From QHXW01 sp963768075 (GTDB taxonomy: Bacteria; Acidobacteriota; Terriglobia; Bryobacterales; Bryobacteraceae): 64,000 nt of DNA. Location of the stretch: NCBI GenBank assembly GCA_963768075.1, contig CAVYHD010000018.1, forward strand, positions 310,001 to 374,000, written 5' to 3'. The notes beneath the pieces are model-generated. The model saw only the letters and a program-made list of their open reading frames with translations. It was not told the origin of the DNA and did no database searches. The position numbers and the translations under genes are program-made. This document shows, one piece after another, positions 8,826 to 18,952 of the stretch (its first letter is position 1; each line of letters opens with the position of its first letter).

Positions 8826-10014
8826 ATGTCCGTAAAACGTGTAGGTATCCTTACCGGTGGTGGTGACGTTCCCGGCTTGAATTCCGTAATCAAGAGCGTC
8901 GTTTACCGGGGTGGCGAGATCGGCTGCGAAGTGCTCGGCATCCGGCGCGGCTGGGAGGGCTTGACGCACGTCAACTTCGACGATCCCGCGAGCCGCGCGC
9001 GCTATATTCTGCCGCTCAACCGCGAAAACACCCGCACCATCGACCGCACGGGCGGCACGTATCTGCACAGCCACGCGCACCAACCCGCCAAGATGAAAAA
9101 GGTTCCGGAGTTTCTGGCGGGCACCAGCTTCTCGACGTCAGAGAATCACCAAAGACGGCGTGACGAGCACCGTCTACGACATGACGCCGCAGGTGCTCAA
9201 GAACATCGAGAAGCTGGGACTCGAGTATCTGGTGGCAATCGGCGGCGACGATACCCTCAGCTATGCCGCCCAGCTGGACAAGCAGGGTGTCAAAGTGATC
9301 GCGATTCCGAAGACGATGGACAACGACGTGCGCAACACCGAGTACTGCATCGGTTTTTCCACCGCCATCACGCGCGCCACCGACGCCATCGAGCGCCAGC
9401 GCACGACGGTGGGCTCGCACGAGCGCATCGGCGATTTTCCGCATCTTCGGCCGCGACGCCGGCTACACGGCCCTCTACACGGCATATGTCACTTCGATGC
9501 GCTGCTGCATCCCGGAGTACAAGGTCAATCTCGAAAAACTGATCCACCTGCTGCTGAAGGACAAGAGGACAACCCGAGCAACTATGCGCTGGTGCTTCTC
9601 TCCGAGGGCGCGGAGTGGGAAGGCTATCAGGTGCGCGAAAATGGCGAGGCCGACGCGTTCGGGCACAAAAAAAGGCCAACGTCGGCGAGGACTCTCAGCG
9701 ACGAGATCAAGAAACGCACCGGCGAAGAAACCATCGTCAGCGATCTGACTTACGATCTGCGCAGCGGCAACCCCGATTTCGTCGACAAGATGGTCGCCTC
9801 CACGTTCGCCGAGCATGGCGATGGACTGCATCGAGCGAAGGCAAACACGGTCTGATGATGGCGCATCAGCGGCGGGTGCTATGCCGCCGTGCCGATTCCC
9901 GATCCGAAGCTCGGGCCGCGCAGAGTGGATGTCGCGACAATGTACAACACGGAGCGCTACCGGCCGACTTACGCCAACAAGATCGGCCTGCCGATTTTCC
10001 TGACGCGGGCATAG
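8826..10014 (+). CDS. 6-phosphofructokinase with PPi-type motifs (frameshifted)
   Basis: Opens MSVKRVGILTGGGDVPGLN, the phosphofructokinase N-terminal phosphate-donor loop. Later motifs are AIGGDDTLSYA and AIPKTMDNDV. In ATP-dependent enzymes the equivalents are usually GGDGS and PGTIDND; Asp after GGD together with Lys in PKT is the combination typical of pyrophosphate-dependent enzymes, so the phosphoryl donor may be PPi. The reading frame breaks about eight times between 9130 and 9890, but the pieces align in order to RPTYANKIGLPIFLTRA-TAG at 10012-10014, giving about 395 residues. The enzyme commits fructose 6-phosphate to glycolysis, reversibly if PPi-linked. Stands alone as a transcription unit. 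Confidence 0.85.
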
Positions 10015-10054
10015 CCTGATGGCGCCAGCCGCACTTGCATTCACGGCAACCGGT

Positions 10055-10060
10055 TAGAAT
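10055..10060 (+). promoter_or_regulatory. putative -10 box (leaderless) of the LOR/SDH gene
   Basis: TAGAAT, 8 bases before the ATG at 10069. No Shine-Dalgarno sequence in the spacer. Confidence 0.35.
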
Positions 10061-10068
10061 TAGAATTC

Positions 10069-11285
10069 ATGCAATTTCAAGAAGTTGTCGAGGCCCAGGG
10101 CCACCTGATCGACTCGCACGTCATGGAGCAGATCTTCGACCAGGTGGTCGAGTTCGGCGGCCGGTTCGAAGTGGAAGCAGTTCCGCGTTGGGCGCACCAA
10201 CAGCGAGCCGTCTTATCTGCGGCTGAAGGTGGAGGCCAACGAGCGCGACGTCATGGAACGGCTGCTGCAACAGCTGCTCGGGCTCGGCTGCTCGCCCGTG
10301 GATAGCGGCGACGCCGCAGTTGCGCGCGGTGGAGCGCGACCGGTGCGCTCCTGAGGATTTCTACTCCACCACCAATCACCGCACGCTGGTGCGCCACGGT
10401 CAGCAATGGCTTGAGGTGGAGGATCAGCGCATGGACGCGCTGGTGGTGGTCGCGGATGGCCGCGCGTTCTGCCGCCGCATGCGCGATCTGCACGCGGGGG
10501 ACCAAGTGGTGGTGGGGATGCGGGGCATTCGCGTGGTTCCGGAATCGAAGGAGCGCGACCGGCTGGCCTTCGCGTTCATGAGCAACGGCATCTCGTCGGA
10601 GCGCCAGGTGGAAACCGCCGTTCGCCAGACCGCCACGCTGATCGAGCAGACAATCGAACAGGGGTTGAAGGTAATTGCGGTCGCCGGTCCGGTGGTGGTG
10701 CATACCGGCGGCGTGCAAGGCCTGGCGCAACTGATTCGCCGCGGATTTATCCACGCGCTGCTCAGCGGCAACGCGCTCGGCGTGCACGATCTTGAAGCGG
10801 CGCTGTTCGGCACGTCGCTCGGAGTGCGCCTGGCGGACGGGCGCCAGGAGGAGCACGGCCATCGCAATCATATGCGTGCCATCAATGCCATCTACCATTG
10901 TGGCGGCATTGCGCAAGCCGTCGAGAGCGGGCGCCTGCGTTCCGGGGTCCTGTTCGAATGCGTCAAGAAAGGCGTGCCTTTCGTGCTGGCCGGGAGCTTG
11001 CGCGACGACGGCCCGTTGCCGGACACCATCACCGACATGAACATCGCGCAGGACGCATACGCCGAGAACCTGAAGGGCGCGGGCCTGGTGCTGTGTCTGG
11101 GCTCGATGCTGCACTCCATCGCCACCGGTAACATGCTGCCAAGCTGGGTGAAAATCGTGTGCGTGGATATCAACCCGGCCGTTGCCACAAAAGTGAGCGA
11201 CCGCGGCACAGGCCAGGCCGTCGGCGTCGTGACGGATGTGGGCCTCTTCCTGGATCTCCTCTCGCAGGCGCTCATAAAGAAATGA
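10069..11285 (+). CDS. LOR/SDH-domain protein (TIGR00300 type, ornithine cyclodeaminase-related)
   Basis: The N-terminal 90 residues (FQEVVEAQGHLIDSHVMEQI) match the conserved LOR/SDH domain. The C-terminal 300 residues carry FYSTTNHRTLVRH, VVVGMRGIRVVPE, FMSNGISSERQVE, VAGPVVVHTGG and LLSGNALGVHD, characteristic of the family that includes archaeal ornithine cyclodeaminases and the C-terminal part of cyanobacterial arginine dihydrolase/ornithine cyclodeaminase proteins. An NAD-linked conversion of ornithine to proline is the likely but unproven activity. Frame breaks occur near 10180 and 10310-10320; the last 321 codons are open. Overlaps queF by 4 bases (ATGA), so the two are translationally coupled. 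About 405 residues. Confidence 0.75.
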
Positions 11286-11684
11286 AGCGCTCTTATACTG
11301 ACGAGCACGCACGCGCGGGCGTCCACGTGCCTCTGCCGGAGATTGAAACCTGGCCGAACCAGTTCCCGGGGTACGAGATCGAAATCGTCATGCCGGAGTT
11401 CACGTCGGTGTGTCCCAAAACCGGCCTGCCGGATTTCGGACGCCTCACGCTGCGCTACACGCCCGACAAGCGCTGCCTGGAGCTGAAGTCGCTGAAGATG
11501 TACCTGCTGGCATATCGCAACCTGGGCATCTTTCATGAAAACGTGGTGAACCGGTTCCTGCGCGACGTGGTGGCAGCCGCCAAGCCGCGTTTCCGCCACC
11601 GTGATTGGTGAATTCACCCCGCGCGGCGGCCTGCACTCCAAAGTCACCGCCGCCTGGAGCAGAACGCGTGGCTCCCGAAAATAG
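11282..11684 (+). CDS. queF: NADPH-dependent 7-cyano-7-deazaguanine reductase
   Basis: Short unimodular QueF, reducing preQ0 to preQ1 in queuosine biosynthesis. The catalytic Cys lies in EFTSVCPKTGLPDFG at residues 37-51 and the family motif ELKSLKMYLLAYRN follows. The conserved end VIGEFTPRGGLHSKVTAAW is present only after correcting one base near 11590. The ATG at 11282 overlaps the preceding stop, and the repaired stop at 11682-11684 overlaps the next gene by 17 bases. No other queuosine genes are in the window. Confidence 0.9.
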
Positions 11685-13059
11685 TGAAATTCTGAAGACC
11701 GAGGAACTGACCGAGCTGTTGCGCGGCATTCGCGAGCGTGTGCGCGCGCGCTACCCGGACGCCAACGGCGCCGGTGCCTGCCGCCGCTGCCGATCTCACT
11801 TCGCTGGTTCACGCCCGTGATGCCGCGGAAGGCAAGATGGCCGCGATCGGAACCGTGAATCCCCGCCCCTCCGGCGTTGTCCACTCGTTGATACAAGCGG
11901 GGAAGCGTGCCGTCGCGCGCGGGCTCGGGTGGTTTGTCCGCGATCAAGTGGTATTCAACCGCGAAGTGATGGCTTGCGTGGAAGCCACGATTCAGGCGCT
12001 CAACGACATCAATCGGGCGCTAGCCGCGGATGGCCGAAGAGTCTGCGGTGAAATCCGAGGTGGCGGACATTCGCGGCCACTGGACGGCTTGGCGCTCGGA
12101 GTGGGAACACAAACTCTCTCAGAACGAGACGCAATTTCTCCGCGGCGTGGCGGACCTGCAAATCGCTTCGCAACACCGGGCAACCCTGATGGAGAACAAT
12201 TTTCGCGACTTGTGAAAGCCCAGTACGCCGACTATCTCGGCGCGCTCGATCGGTCCACTCTGGACATTCAAAAACGCCTGTGGGCCGACCTGGATCGCAT
12301 TCGCACCGAGTACGAAATGCTCATCCATTCCGAACTGCGCCTCGTCCGCCAGCGCGCCGGCGCACTTCGCAGACAGAAGCGGCCCCGTTCCCGCGCCGCC
12401 GCCGGCCGCTGAAGCGCCCCCGGCGTTCGACTACTTGCGCTTCGCCGAGCGTTTCCGCGGCTCTGCCAGGTTCGTCAAAGCCGGCCAGGAGTTCTACGTT
12501 CCGCATTTCGCCGGCTGCAAGGAGGTGCTCGACATCGGTTGCGGTCGCGGCGAATTTCTCGAGTTAATGCGGGACGCCGGCGTGGCCGCCCGCGGCATCG
12601 ATCTCAGCCGCGAGTTTGTCGACCTATGCCGCCGCCAAGCGCTTGCTGCCGAGGTCGCGGATCTATTCGCTTTACCTCACCGGCCTGCCCGACGCATCCC
12701 TCGACGGCATTTTCAGCGCCCAAGTGGTGGAGCATCTGGCGCCGGCCCGGCTCCCGGAAATGGTTCGCCTCTCCGCGCAGAAACTCCGGCGCGGTGGCGT
12801 CCTGGCCATCGAAACGCCCAATCCCGAGTGCCTCGCCATCTTCGCCACGCATTTCTATCTCGACCCCACGCACGCCAGACCCATTCCGCACGCCCTGTTG
12901 GCGTTCTACATGGAGGAGTACGGAATCGGGCGGATCGAGGTGCACCAAAGATCGCCGGCCATCGAATCCATGCCCGCGCTGGCGGAACTGCCTGCTGATT
13001 TTCGCCAGGCATTTTTCGGCGGCCTCGATTACGCCATCATCGGAAAAAAGCTGCTTTAG
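11668..13059 (+). CDS. class I SAM-dependent methyltransferase with N-terminal helical region
   Basis: Starts at GTG 11668 (VAPENSEILKTEELTELLRG). The first 230 or so residues are helical and charged, with heptad-like stretches and a short hydrophobic/basic segment, resembling the coiled-coil part of polysaccharide-terminating methyltransferases. The C-terminal domain has SAM motif I VLDIGCGRGEFLELMRDAG, then GIDLSREFVDLCR, FSAQVVEHL and LAIETPNPE. Frame breaks lie near 11775, 12030, 12213, 12355 and 12620. Repaired length is about 460 residues, stop at 13057. A role in capping or modifying a surface glycan is suggested by architecture only. The 17-bp overlap with queF is unusual and may partly reflect sequence error. 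Confidence 0.72.
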
Positions 13060-13099
13060 CCGGCCGGCGTGCAAGCACCTGGAAGCGGACGCCTGCTTT

Positions 13100-13713
13100 T
13101 CAGATTCCTGCCTGTCCGTCGAGGCTCCGCCATAAGTACCAGCTCGCCACCGTGCAGTAAGGATGCCACTCGCGCGCAACTTCTTCCACCTCGGCTGGCT
13201 TGGGTAGTTCCGCCAGACCGTATGCCTTCTTGATCGCGGCGCGAATGCCAAGGTCGCCCCTGGGCAGCACGTTATGCCTCCGCAAGCCAAAGATCAGAAA
13301 CATGTGCGCGGTCCACACGCCAACACCCTTCACTGCCGTCAGGCGGGCAATCACTTCCTCGTCCGGCAGCTCCGGCAGCAGCGGGAACGCCAGCGTTCCC
13401 TTCACGGTGTGGCGCGCCAGATCGCGAATATACGCCGTCTTCTGCCGCGAAAGGCCCAGCCGCCGCATCCGCTCCGGCCGCAGCATAGAATGCTCTCGGG
13501 TGTCATCTGCTCTCCCGGCAGCGCGCCCGCCAGGCGCTGGTAGATCACCCCGGCGACTTTTCCGCTAAGCTGTTGGAATACGATTGATCGGACCAGCGTT
13601 TCGAAGCTCGGCTCGCGAAACTCGATCGAGTAGGGTCCGACGCGTTCGATTATCGCCCCCAATACGGGGTCGCGGGCCTTCAGGTGGCGGATGGCGGCAT
13701 GCATTTGAAACAA
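13100..13713 (-). CDS. DNA-3-methyladenine glycosylase II-like (HhH-GPD)
   Basis: Base-excision glycosylase. Helix-hairpin-helix LTAVKGVGVWTAHMF is followed by the catalytic Asp in VLPRGDLGIRAA, and FETLVRSIVFQQLSGKVA sits near the N-terminus. One frame break near 13490 joins the first 77 codons to the last 128. About 203 residues, the usual size of single-domain AlkA-like enzymes. The start could be TTG 13713 or, better, ATG 13704. Divergent from the VWFA gene at 13747. Removes alkylated purines from DNA. Confidence 0.87.
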
Positions 13714-13746
13714 TTAGAAGCGGGGGTACGTCCCCATTGTATCCGT

Positions 13747-14741
13747 ATGATGAATTTCTTCGCTAGGACGGCGCTCGCCTGCGCGGCCGCGTTGGTCCTT
13801 CTTCCTTCCGCTCTCCTCAGGAATCTCCGCAGAAACCCGCGGAAGACGCTTCGCCCACCATCCAGGTGGAAGTCAATCTGGTGAATATCCTCGCAGCCGT
13901 TCGAAATAAGAGCGGTGGTCTGGTCAGCAATCTCACGAAAGACGATTTCACCCTTTTCGAGGATGGAAAGCAGCAGGAGATCAAATACTTCACTCGCGAA
14001 ACGGATTTGCCGCTGACCATCGGCCTGCTGGTTGACGTGAGCGCCAGCCAGCGCAATCTCATCGACATCGAGCGCCAGGCTGCGTACCAGTTCTTTTCGC
14101 AGGTGCTTCGCAAGAAGGACGAGGCGTTTCTCATCAGCTTTGGGGAGGACGCTGAGCTGTTGCAGGATTTCACCGGCTCGCCGCGCCTGCTCCAGGCCGG
14201 TCTCCAGCGCCTGCAAGTGAACTCCGGTGTTCAGGGCATTCATCCCGGGCCCGTTCCCACGATCGGACAACCGCGCGGCACCATCCTGTACGATGCCGTC
14301 TACCTGGCGGCGAACGACCGTTTGACGCAGGAAGTTGGCCGCAAGGCGATCGTGCTCATCACCGACGGCATGGACGAGGGCAGCCGGCTAAAAATCGAAG
14401 AAGCCATCCGGGGGGCGCAAAAGGCCGACGCGGTCATCTACAGCATTTACTACGTCGATCCCAGCGCCTACTACGGCATGGGCTATTTTGGCGGCGTGTC
14501 GGATTCGTATCTCCGGAGAATGTCCGACGAAACAGGCGGCCGCGTCTTTCGCGTGGATCGCAAGCACAGCCTGCCCGATGCATTCAAGGATCTACAAGAC
14601 GAGATGCGCAGCCAGTACGCCATCGGTTACAAACCCACCAACGAAAAACGGGACGGCAGCTTTCGGCGGGTGGAGCTGCACACCGCGGATCACAACCTCA
14701 AGGTGCAAGCCCGCAAAGGATATTATGCGCCGGACAAGTGA
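13747..14741 (+). CDS. secreted VWFA-related protein (acidobacterial type)
   Basis: Starts MMNFFARTALACAAALVLLPSALL, a signal peptide. One frame break near 13822 separates it from the mature part. The conserved N-terminal region (VNLVNILAAVRNKSGGLVSN, DDFTLFEDGKQQEIKYF) is followed by a VWA domain with an intact MIDAS motif DVSAS in GLLVDVSASQ, then IVLITDGMDEG, and ends SQYAIGYKPTN...RKGYYAPDK. This matches the 'VWFA-related Acidobacterial domain' family. Probably a periplasmic or surface protein-binding module with a divalent metal. Two relatives occur in the window (32953-34089 and 60834-61901). Function unknown. Confidence 0.83.
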
Positions 14742-14762
14742 TCCTGCCGGACGAATGCCGTG

Positions 14763-15086
14763 TTAGATTCCCGCGCGCCGAACCCGCGCTTTAAACTCAA
14801 TCCGGGCGGGCAAATGAGCTAAGGCGTTCTCCACCTCGCTCAAGATCAATTTCACGGAGTCGCTGCCAACTTCAATAATCTCCGGCGTCGCCAGCCGTTG
14901 TGCCGCTCGCGCGCACACCGCTTTGGCTTTTGAGCGCGCGTCGGAGGCATGCTGCAACTTGCCCTGCGAGTATGAGGTAGAAGAGAATTTTGCGAATATT
15001 AAGGCGGCCTTCAACTCGCGTTCGGCAAGTTCAAGTTCCTTGCGAGAAGACTCGGAAACCGATTCTTCCGTGCCTGGATTTTGCAT
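14763..15086 (-). CDS. hypothetical helical protein
   Basis: 107 residues starting at ATG 15086, chosen over an upstream TTG because TGAGGT lies 5 bases before it. Composition is rich in Ala, Glu and Lys with heptad-like helices (RKELELAERELKAALIFAKF). No signal peptide or membrane segment. Convergent with the VWFA gene, 21 bp apart. I do not recognise a family. Confidence 0.55.
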   Translation of the reverse strand: MQNPGTEESVSESSRKELELAERELKAALIFAKFSSTSYSQGKLQHASDARSKAKAVCARAAQRLATPEIIEVGSDSVKLILSEVENALAHLPARIEFKARVRRAGI

Positions 15087-15161
15087 ATACCTCAATTTTA
15101 CCGCCCAGTGACCTTACAAAGCCAATCAGATAAGTCCTACCTGGCTGTATCTACATGAACT

Positions 15162-15173
15162 ATAAGTACTTAT
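15162..15173. promoter_or_regulatory. 12-bp perfect palindrome, operator-like
   Basis: ATAAGTACTTAT in the 157-bp gap between the hypothetical gene and the sugar kinase gene. Both neighbours are on the minus strand and it lies upstream of the hypothetical gene. Nothing else stands out in this gap. Confidence 0.25.
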
Positions 15174-15243
15174 CAGCACGTACCAGTAGTGCTATCCGAT
15201 ACCGCGGGGAGCGAGCCTCGGCATTCGGTCCTCCCACTTCTGT

Positions 15244-16326
15244 TCAGCGCTGAATGCGCGCCGATCCGCCCTTGGCGAAGGCCCGCACTTGTTCCACCGT
15301 CGCCATGGTGGTATCGCCTGGAAACGTCGTGAGCAGTGCGCCGTGAGCCCAGCCCAGTTTGATCGCTTCCTCGGGTGTTTCACCAGTGAGTGCGCCAAAG
15401 ATGAGGCCCGAAGCGAATCCATCTCCGCCGCCGACGCGGTCGTAGACTTCCAGCTCGCAGGTGGGTGCGACGTGTGTTTTTCCGTTGATCCACGCCACCG
15501 CGCTCCAACTGTGATGGTTGGTCGAGTGCACCTCGCGCAGCGTCGTGGCGACAATCTTTACTTGCGGATGCTTCTCCACCACGCGATCGATCATCCCGAA
15601 AAATGCGCTGGGATCGAGTTTCGACTTGGCGGCAACCTCCGGACCGGGAACACCCAAACCCTTTTGCAGATCCTCTTCGTTGCCGACAACCACGTCAACC
15701 TGCTTCATGATGCGCCCAATCACCGCGGCGGCGCGATCCTGCCCGCCTGATATCTTCCAGAGCTTCTCGCGAAAATTTAGATCAAAAGAAACCACCGCGC
15801 CCGCCGCTTTCGCCGCCTGCATGCCCTCGATGATCACCTCGGCCGTGGTTTCTGAAAGCGCCGCGAAAATACCACCGCTGTGAAACCAGCGCACTCCGCC
15901 GGCGAAGATCGCGTTCCAGTCGAAATCGCCTGGCTTAAGCCGCGCGGCCGCTTCATTGCATCGGTTGTAAAAAACGACGGGCGCGCGCACGCCGTAGCCC
16001 CGATCGCTATAAACCGTCGCTATGTTCGGTCCGTTGACCCCGTTGTGCTCGAAATGCTTATAAAACGGCTTGACGCCCATGGCCCGCACGCGCTCGGCAA
16101 CCAAATCGCCGATCGGGTAGTCCACCATAGCCGAGACGATCCCCGTGTTCAGGCGGAAGCAGTCCGCCAGATTCGCAGCGACATTAAACTCGCCGCCGCT
16201 CACGTGAATCTGGCAATGCGTCGCCTTGCGAAACGGGATGATCCCGGGGTCCAGCCGGTGGACCAGCGCTCCAATCGAGACAAAGTCGAGCGCGCCTTGC
16301 TTGGGGATATTCAAACCAAAACTCAT
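15244..16326 (-). CDS. PfkB-family sugar kinase, probably 2-keto-3-deoxygluconate kinase
   Basis: 360 residues, frame intact. The substrate-binding N-terminus has HVSGGEFNVAANLAD. The middle has VVSFDLNFREKLW and VVVGNEEDL, both typical of 2-keto-3-deoxygluconate kinases. The PfkB C-terminal signature with catalytic Asp is YDRVGGGDGFASGLIFG. The ATG at 16326 follows AGGAGA by about 6 bases. It phosphorylates a keto-deoxy sugar acid for aldol cleavage, which fits the dehydratase-like and lactonase-like genes nearby. Length is slightly above average (310-340). Confidence 0.8.
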   Translation of the reverse strand: MSFGLNIPKQGALDFVSIGALVHRLDPGIIPFRKATHCQIHVSGGEFNVAANLADCFRLNTGIVSAMVDYPIGDLVAERVRAMGVKPFYKHFEHNGVNGPNIATVYSDRGYGVRAPVVFYNRCNEAAARLKPGDFDWNAIFAGGVRWFHSGGIFAALSETTAEVIIEGMQAAKAAGAVVSFDLNFREKLWKISGGQDRAAAVIGRIMKQVDVVVGNEEDLQKGLGVPGPEVAAKSKLDPSAFFGMIDRVVEKHPQVKIVATTLREVHSTNHHSWSAVAWINGKTHVAPTCELEVYDRVGGGDGFASGLIFGALTGETPEEAIKLGWAHGALLTTFPGDTTMATVEQVRAFAKGGSARIQR

Positions 16327-16434
16327 GCAGTTCTCCTGTGGAAGTTGCCGGCGGCCGTATGAGCCAGGTCGCGGCCGGCCAGACCCGTTGAGGGGTTACC
16401 ACCGCACTATAACAGATGGAACCAAGCCCGGGCC

Positions 16435-17371
16435 TCATGGTAGCGTCGCTTCGGCACAAGCCACATCCCAATGAAACCGCCATCGGCCGTTGTTGGGTTC
16501 GAAGGCTCCGCCAAAATCGCTCGCCCCGGTCAACGCCATCCAGAGCGCATTTTCGATTGACCGTACGAACACCCATTCGCCGATTCGCTCCGGCGATAGA
16601 TCTAGCCGTCGCGCGATACTCGACATCAATCGGCTCACGTCCGTCTTCGCGATTCGCTCGGGTAACAACGACCGGACCAGATGCCCGGCGTCAAAAGCAG
16701 GATCGCCAACCAACGGCTTCGGATCGATCACCAGCCACGGCTCTCGCTGGGCGGCCAGGATATTGCCGAGATGCAGATCGCGGTTTGCCATCGTGCCGGT
16801 TTCCGCGGCACTCGCGAGGTGTTGGCACACCTCGATGGCCCGCCGCAGCAGGGGCTCCGCGAAAGGCCTGCCGGCCGCCTGATATTTCTTGGAAAAGGTA
16901 TCGGCCCAACGCTGCGCCAGCCCGCCGACCCGTTGGAACCGATGCCCCGCCGGCGCCGGTACCCACAACCGCCGCAACAGAGAGCACGCGATTCCAATGG
17001 CCGCTTCGCGATCGCCATATGTCTCGAGCGAAGTTCCCGGCTCCAGCCGCTTCGAGCAGCAGCGCTCCCCGCTGGGGGTCCGCATCCAGCAGCCGCACCG
17101 CGCCTCTTCCATTCCAGAGCGCCAGCGCGTCCCCTTCGTGCTCTGTTTCTTCATCGAGGAGGCTGATTTTCAGCACAACGCGGCTCCCATCCGCCCGGAC
17201 AGCCGGAGCCACGAACGCGACGCAGCCGCCCTCAAACGCCGAACCAATCTCGGTGAGCGACCAACGTTCGCAAAGCTCGTTGATCAGACCAGGCAGTCCA
17301 GCCAGCCAGGCGCGGCCGGCATCGCCGTTCGCCGCCAGCTGCATGCTCACCACGGATTCGGGAACCTTCAT
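16435..17371 (-). CDS. aminoglycoside/hydroxyurea phosphotransferase-like kinase
   Basis: Belongs to the APH(6)/hydroxyurea phosphotransferase group. The N-lobe has VLKISLLDEETEHEGDAL. The catalytic loop is ANRDLHLGNILAA and the metal motif is WLVIDPKPLVGDPAFDAGHL. The catalytic loop carries Asn-Arg-Asp where His-Gly-Asp is usual. One frame break near 17050-17060 joins the N-lobe to the rest; repaired length is about 310 residues. Start ATG 17371. Chromosomal members often have unknown natural substrates, so a resistance role should not be assumed. Lies 32 bp upstream of the gnd start-to-stop block on the same strand order. Confidence 0.75.
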
Positions 17372-17403
17372 GGAAACAGCGGGTCGCGCCCGCCCGCACT
17401 CAT

Positions 17404-18861
17404 CTATGCGTTGTACGTCCCCGACGATACACGCCCGCCGCGCCCGGTCCAGTTCGTATGGAAGAACTGGCCCCGCGGCTTATCCATGCGCTCGTAGGTG
17501 TGGGCGCCGAAAAAGTCGCGTTGCGCTTGCAAAAGGTTCGCCGGCAGCCGGGCCGTGCGGTATCCGTCGAAGAATGAGAGCGCCGTTGAAAATGCCGGCG
17601 TCGGCACGCCGTACTGGATCGCCTGCACGATCGCGCGCCGCCAGGAAGCCTGGTAATCGTTCAGCGTTTTGTTGAAGAAATCGTCCAGCAGCAGATTCGA
17701 GAGCTGCGGATTCTTGTCGTAGGCCTCTTTGATCTTGCCGAGGAAACGGCTGCGGATGATGCAGCCGCCGCGCCACATGAGCGCGATGCCGCCGAAGTTC
17801 AGGTTCCAGCCCTCTTCCTTCGCCGCCTCGCGCAGCAGCATGTATCCCTGCGCATACGAAATCATCTTCGAACAGTAGAGCGCCCGCCGCACGTCTTCAA
17901 TGAAGGACTTGCGGTCTTGCGCGGGCGCGTTCTTTGGCCCTGTCAGAACTTTGGAAGCGGCCACACGCTCGTCCTTCATGGCCGACAAACACCGCGCGAA
18001 CACCGCTTCTCCGATCAGCGTCACCGGGGTCCCGGTGTCGAGCGCGCTGATGGCGGTCCACTTCCCCGTGCCTTTCTGCCCCGCCGTATCCAGAATTTTG
18101 TCGACCAGCGGCGCCCCGTCGTCGTCTTTCTTAGTGAAAATCTCCGCCGTGATCTCGATCAGGTAGCTGTCCAGCTCACCCTTGTTCCATTCGGCGAAAA
18201 CCTGGTGCAGTTCGTCGGCGCTCAACCCCAGGCCGTCTTTCAGTAGCTGGTAGGCCTCGCAAATGAGCTGCATGTCGCCGTACTCGATGCCGTTGTGGAC
18301 CATCTTGACGTAATGGCCGGCGCCGTTCTCGCCTACCCAGTCGCAGCATGGCGTTCCGTCCTCAACCTTCGCCGCGATCGCCTGAAAAATCTCTTTCACC
18401 GCCGGCCAGGCCGCCGGATTTCCACCGGGCATGATCGAGGGGCCGTGCCGCGCGCCTTCCTCGCCTCCCGAAACTCCAGTCCCGATGAAGAGAATTCCCT
18501 TCTCCGCAAGCGCTTTGGTACGTCGATTGGTGTCGGGATAATGCGAGTTGCCGCCGTCAATGATGATGTCGCCCTTTTCCAGATGCGGCAGCAGGCTCTC
18601 GATCATCTGGTCCACCGTGTCCCCGGCTTTCACCATCAACATCACGCGCCGCGGCTTCTTCAGCACCTGCGCCAACTCCGTAATCGAGTGTGTACCCGTC
18701 ACCTTCGTGCCCTTGGCTTCATTTGCGAGAAAGTCGTCTACCTTCGAGACTGTTCGATTAAATACAGCCACGCGATACCCGTGGTCGTTCATGTTCAGGA
18801 CGAGGTTCTGGCCCATCACCGCCAGACCGATCAATCCGATGTCACAACTTTCGGCTTCCAT
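17404..18861 (-). CDS. gnd: 6-phosphogluconate dehydrogenase (decarboxylating)
   Basis: 485 residues, frame intact. NADP site IGLIGLAVMGQNLVLNM at residues 7-23 (third Gly of the usual GLAVMG pattern conserved). Substrate-binding motifs VSGGEEGARHGPSIMPGG and catalytic GAGHYVKMVHNGIEYGDMQL are present, with the family motif ILDTAGQKGTGKWT further on. Start ATG 18861 has GGAGG about 5 bases upstream. Converts 6-phosphogluconate to ribulose 5-phosphate and CO2 with NADPH production. Length is that of the long (470-480 residue) dimeric class. Confidence 0.96.
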   Translation of the reverse strand: MEAESCDIGLIGLAVMGQNLVLNMNDHGYRVAVFNRTVSKVDDFLANEAKGTKVTGTHSITELAQVLKKPRRVMLMVKAGDTVDQMIESLLPHLEKGDIIIDGGNSHYPDTNRRTKALAEKGILFIGTGVSGGEEGARHGPSIMPGGNPAAWPAVKEIFQAIAAKVEDGTPCCDWVGENGAGHYVKMVHNGIEYGDMQLICEAYQLLKDGLGLSADELHQVFAEWNKGELDSYLIEITAEIFTKKDDDGAPLVDKILDTAGQKGTGKWTAISALDTGTPVTLIGEAVFARCLSAMKDERVAASKVLTGPKNAPAQDRKSFIEDVRRALYCSKMISYAQGYMLLREAAKEEGWNLNFGGIALMWRGGCIIRSRFLGKIKEAYDKNPQLSNLLLDDFFNKTLNDYQASWRRAIVQAIQYGVPTPAFSTALSFFDGYRTARLPANLLQAQRDFFGAHTYERMDKPRGQFFHTNWTGRGGRVSSGTYNA

Positions 18862-18952
18862 AAACCTCCGGGGAGTTTGACGCCGCGCCCTGTCAATCGG
18901 AGCGCAGCCTCTTTATTGTAAGTCGGTTGTGGAGCGAACCGGGGCTCGGCCG

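Noticed and set aside
16435..17371. Acquired antibiotic resistance gene
   Set aside because: The APH-like kinase has chromosomal composition and context, and the catalytic loop starts NRD instead of HGD; family membership alone does not show resistance.
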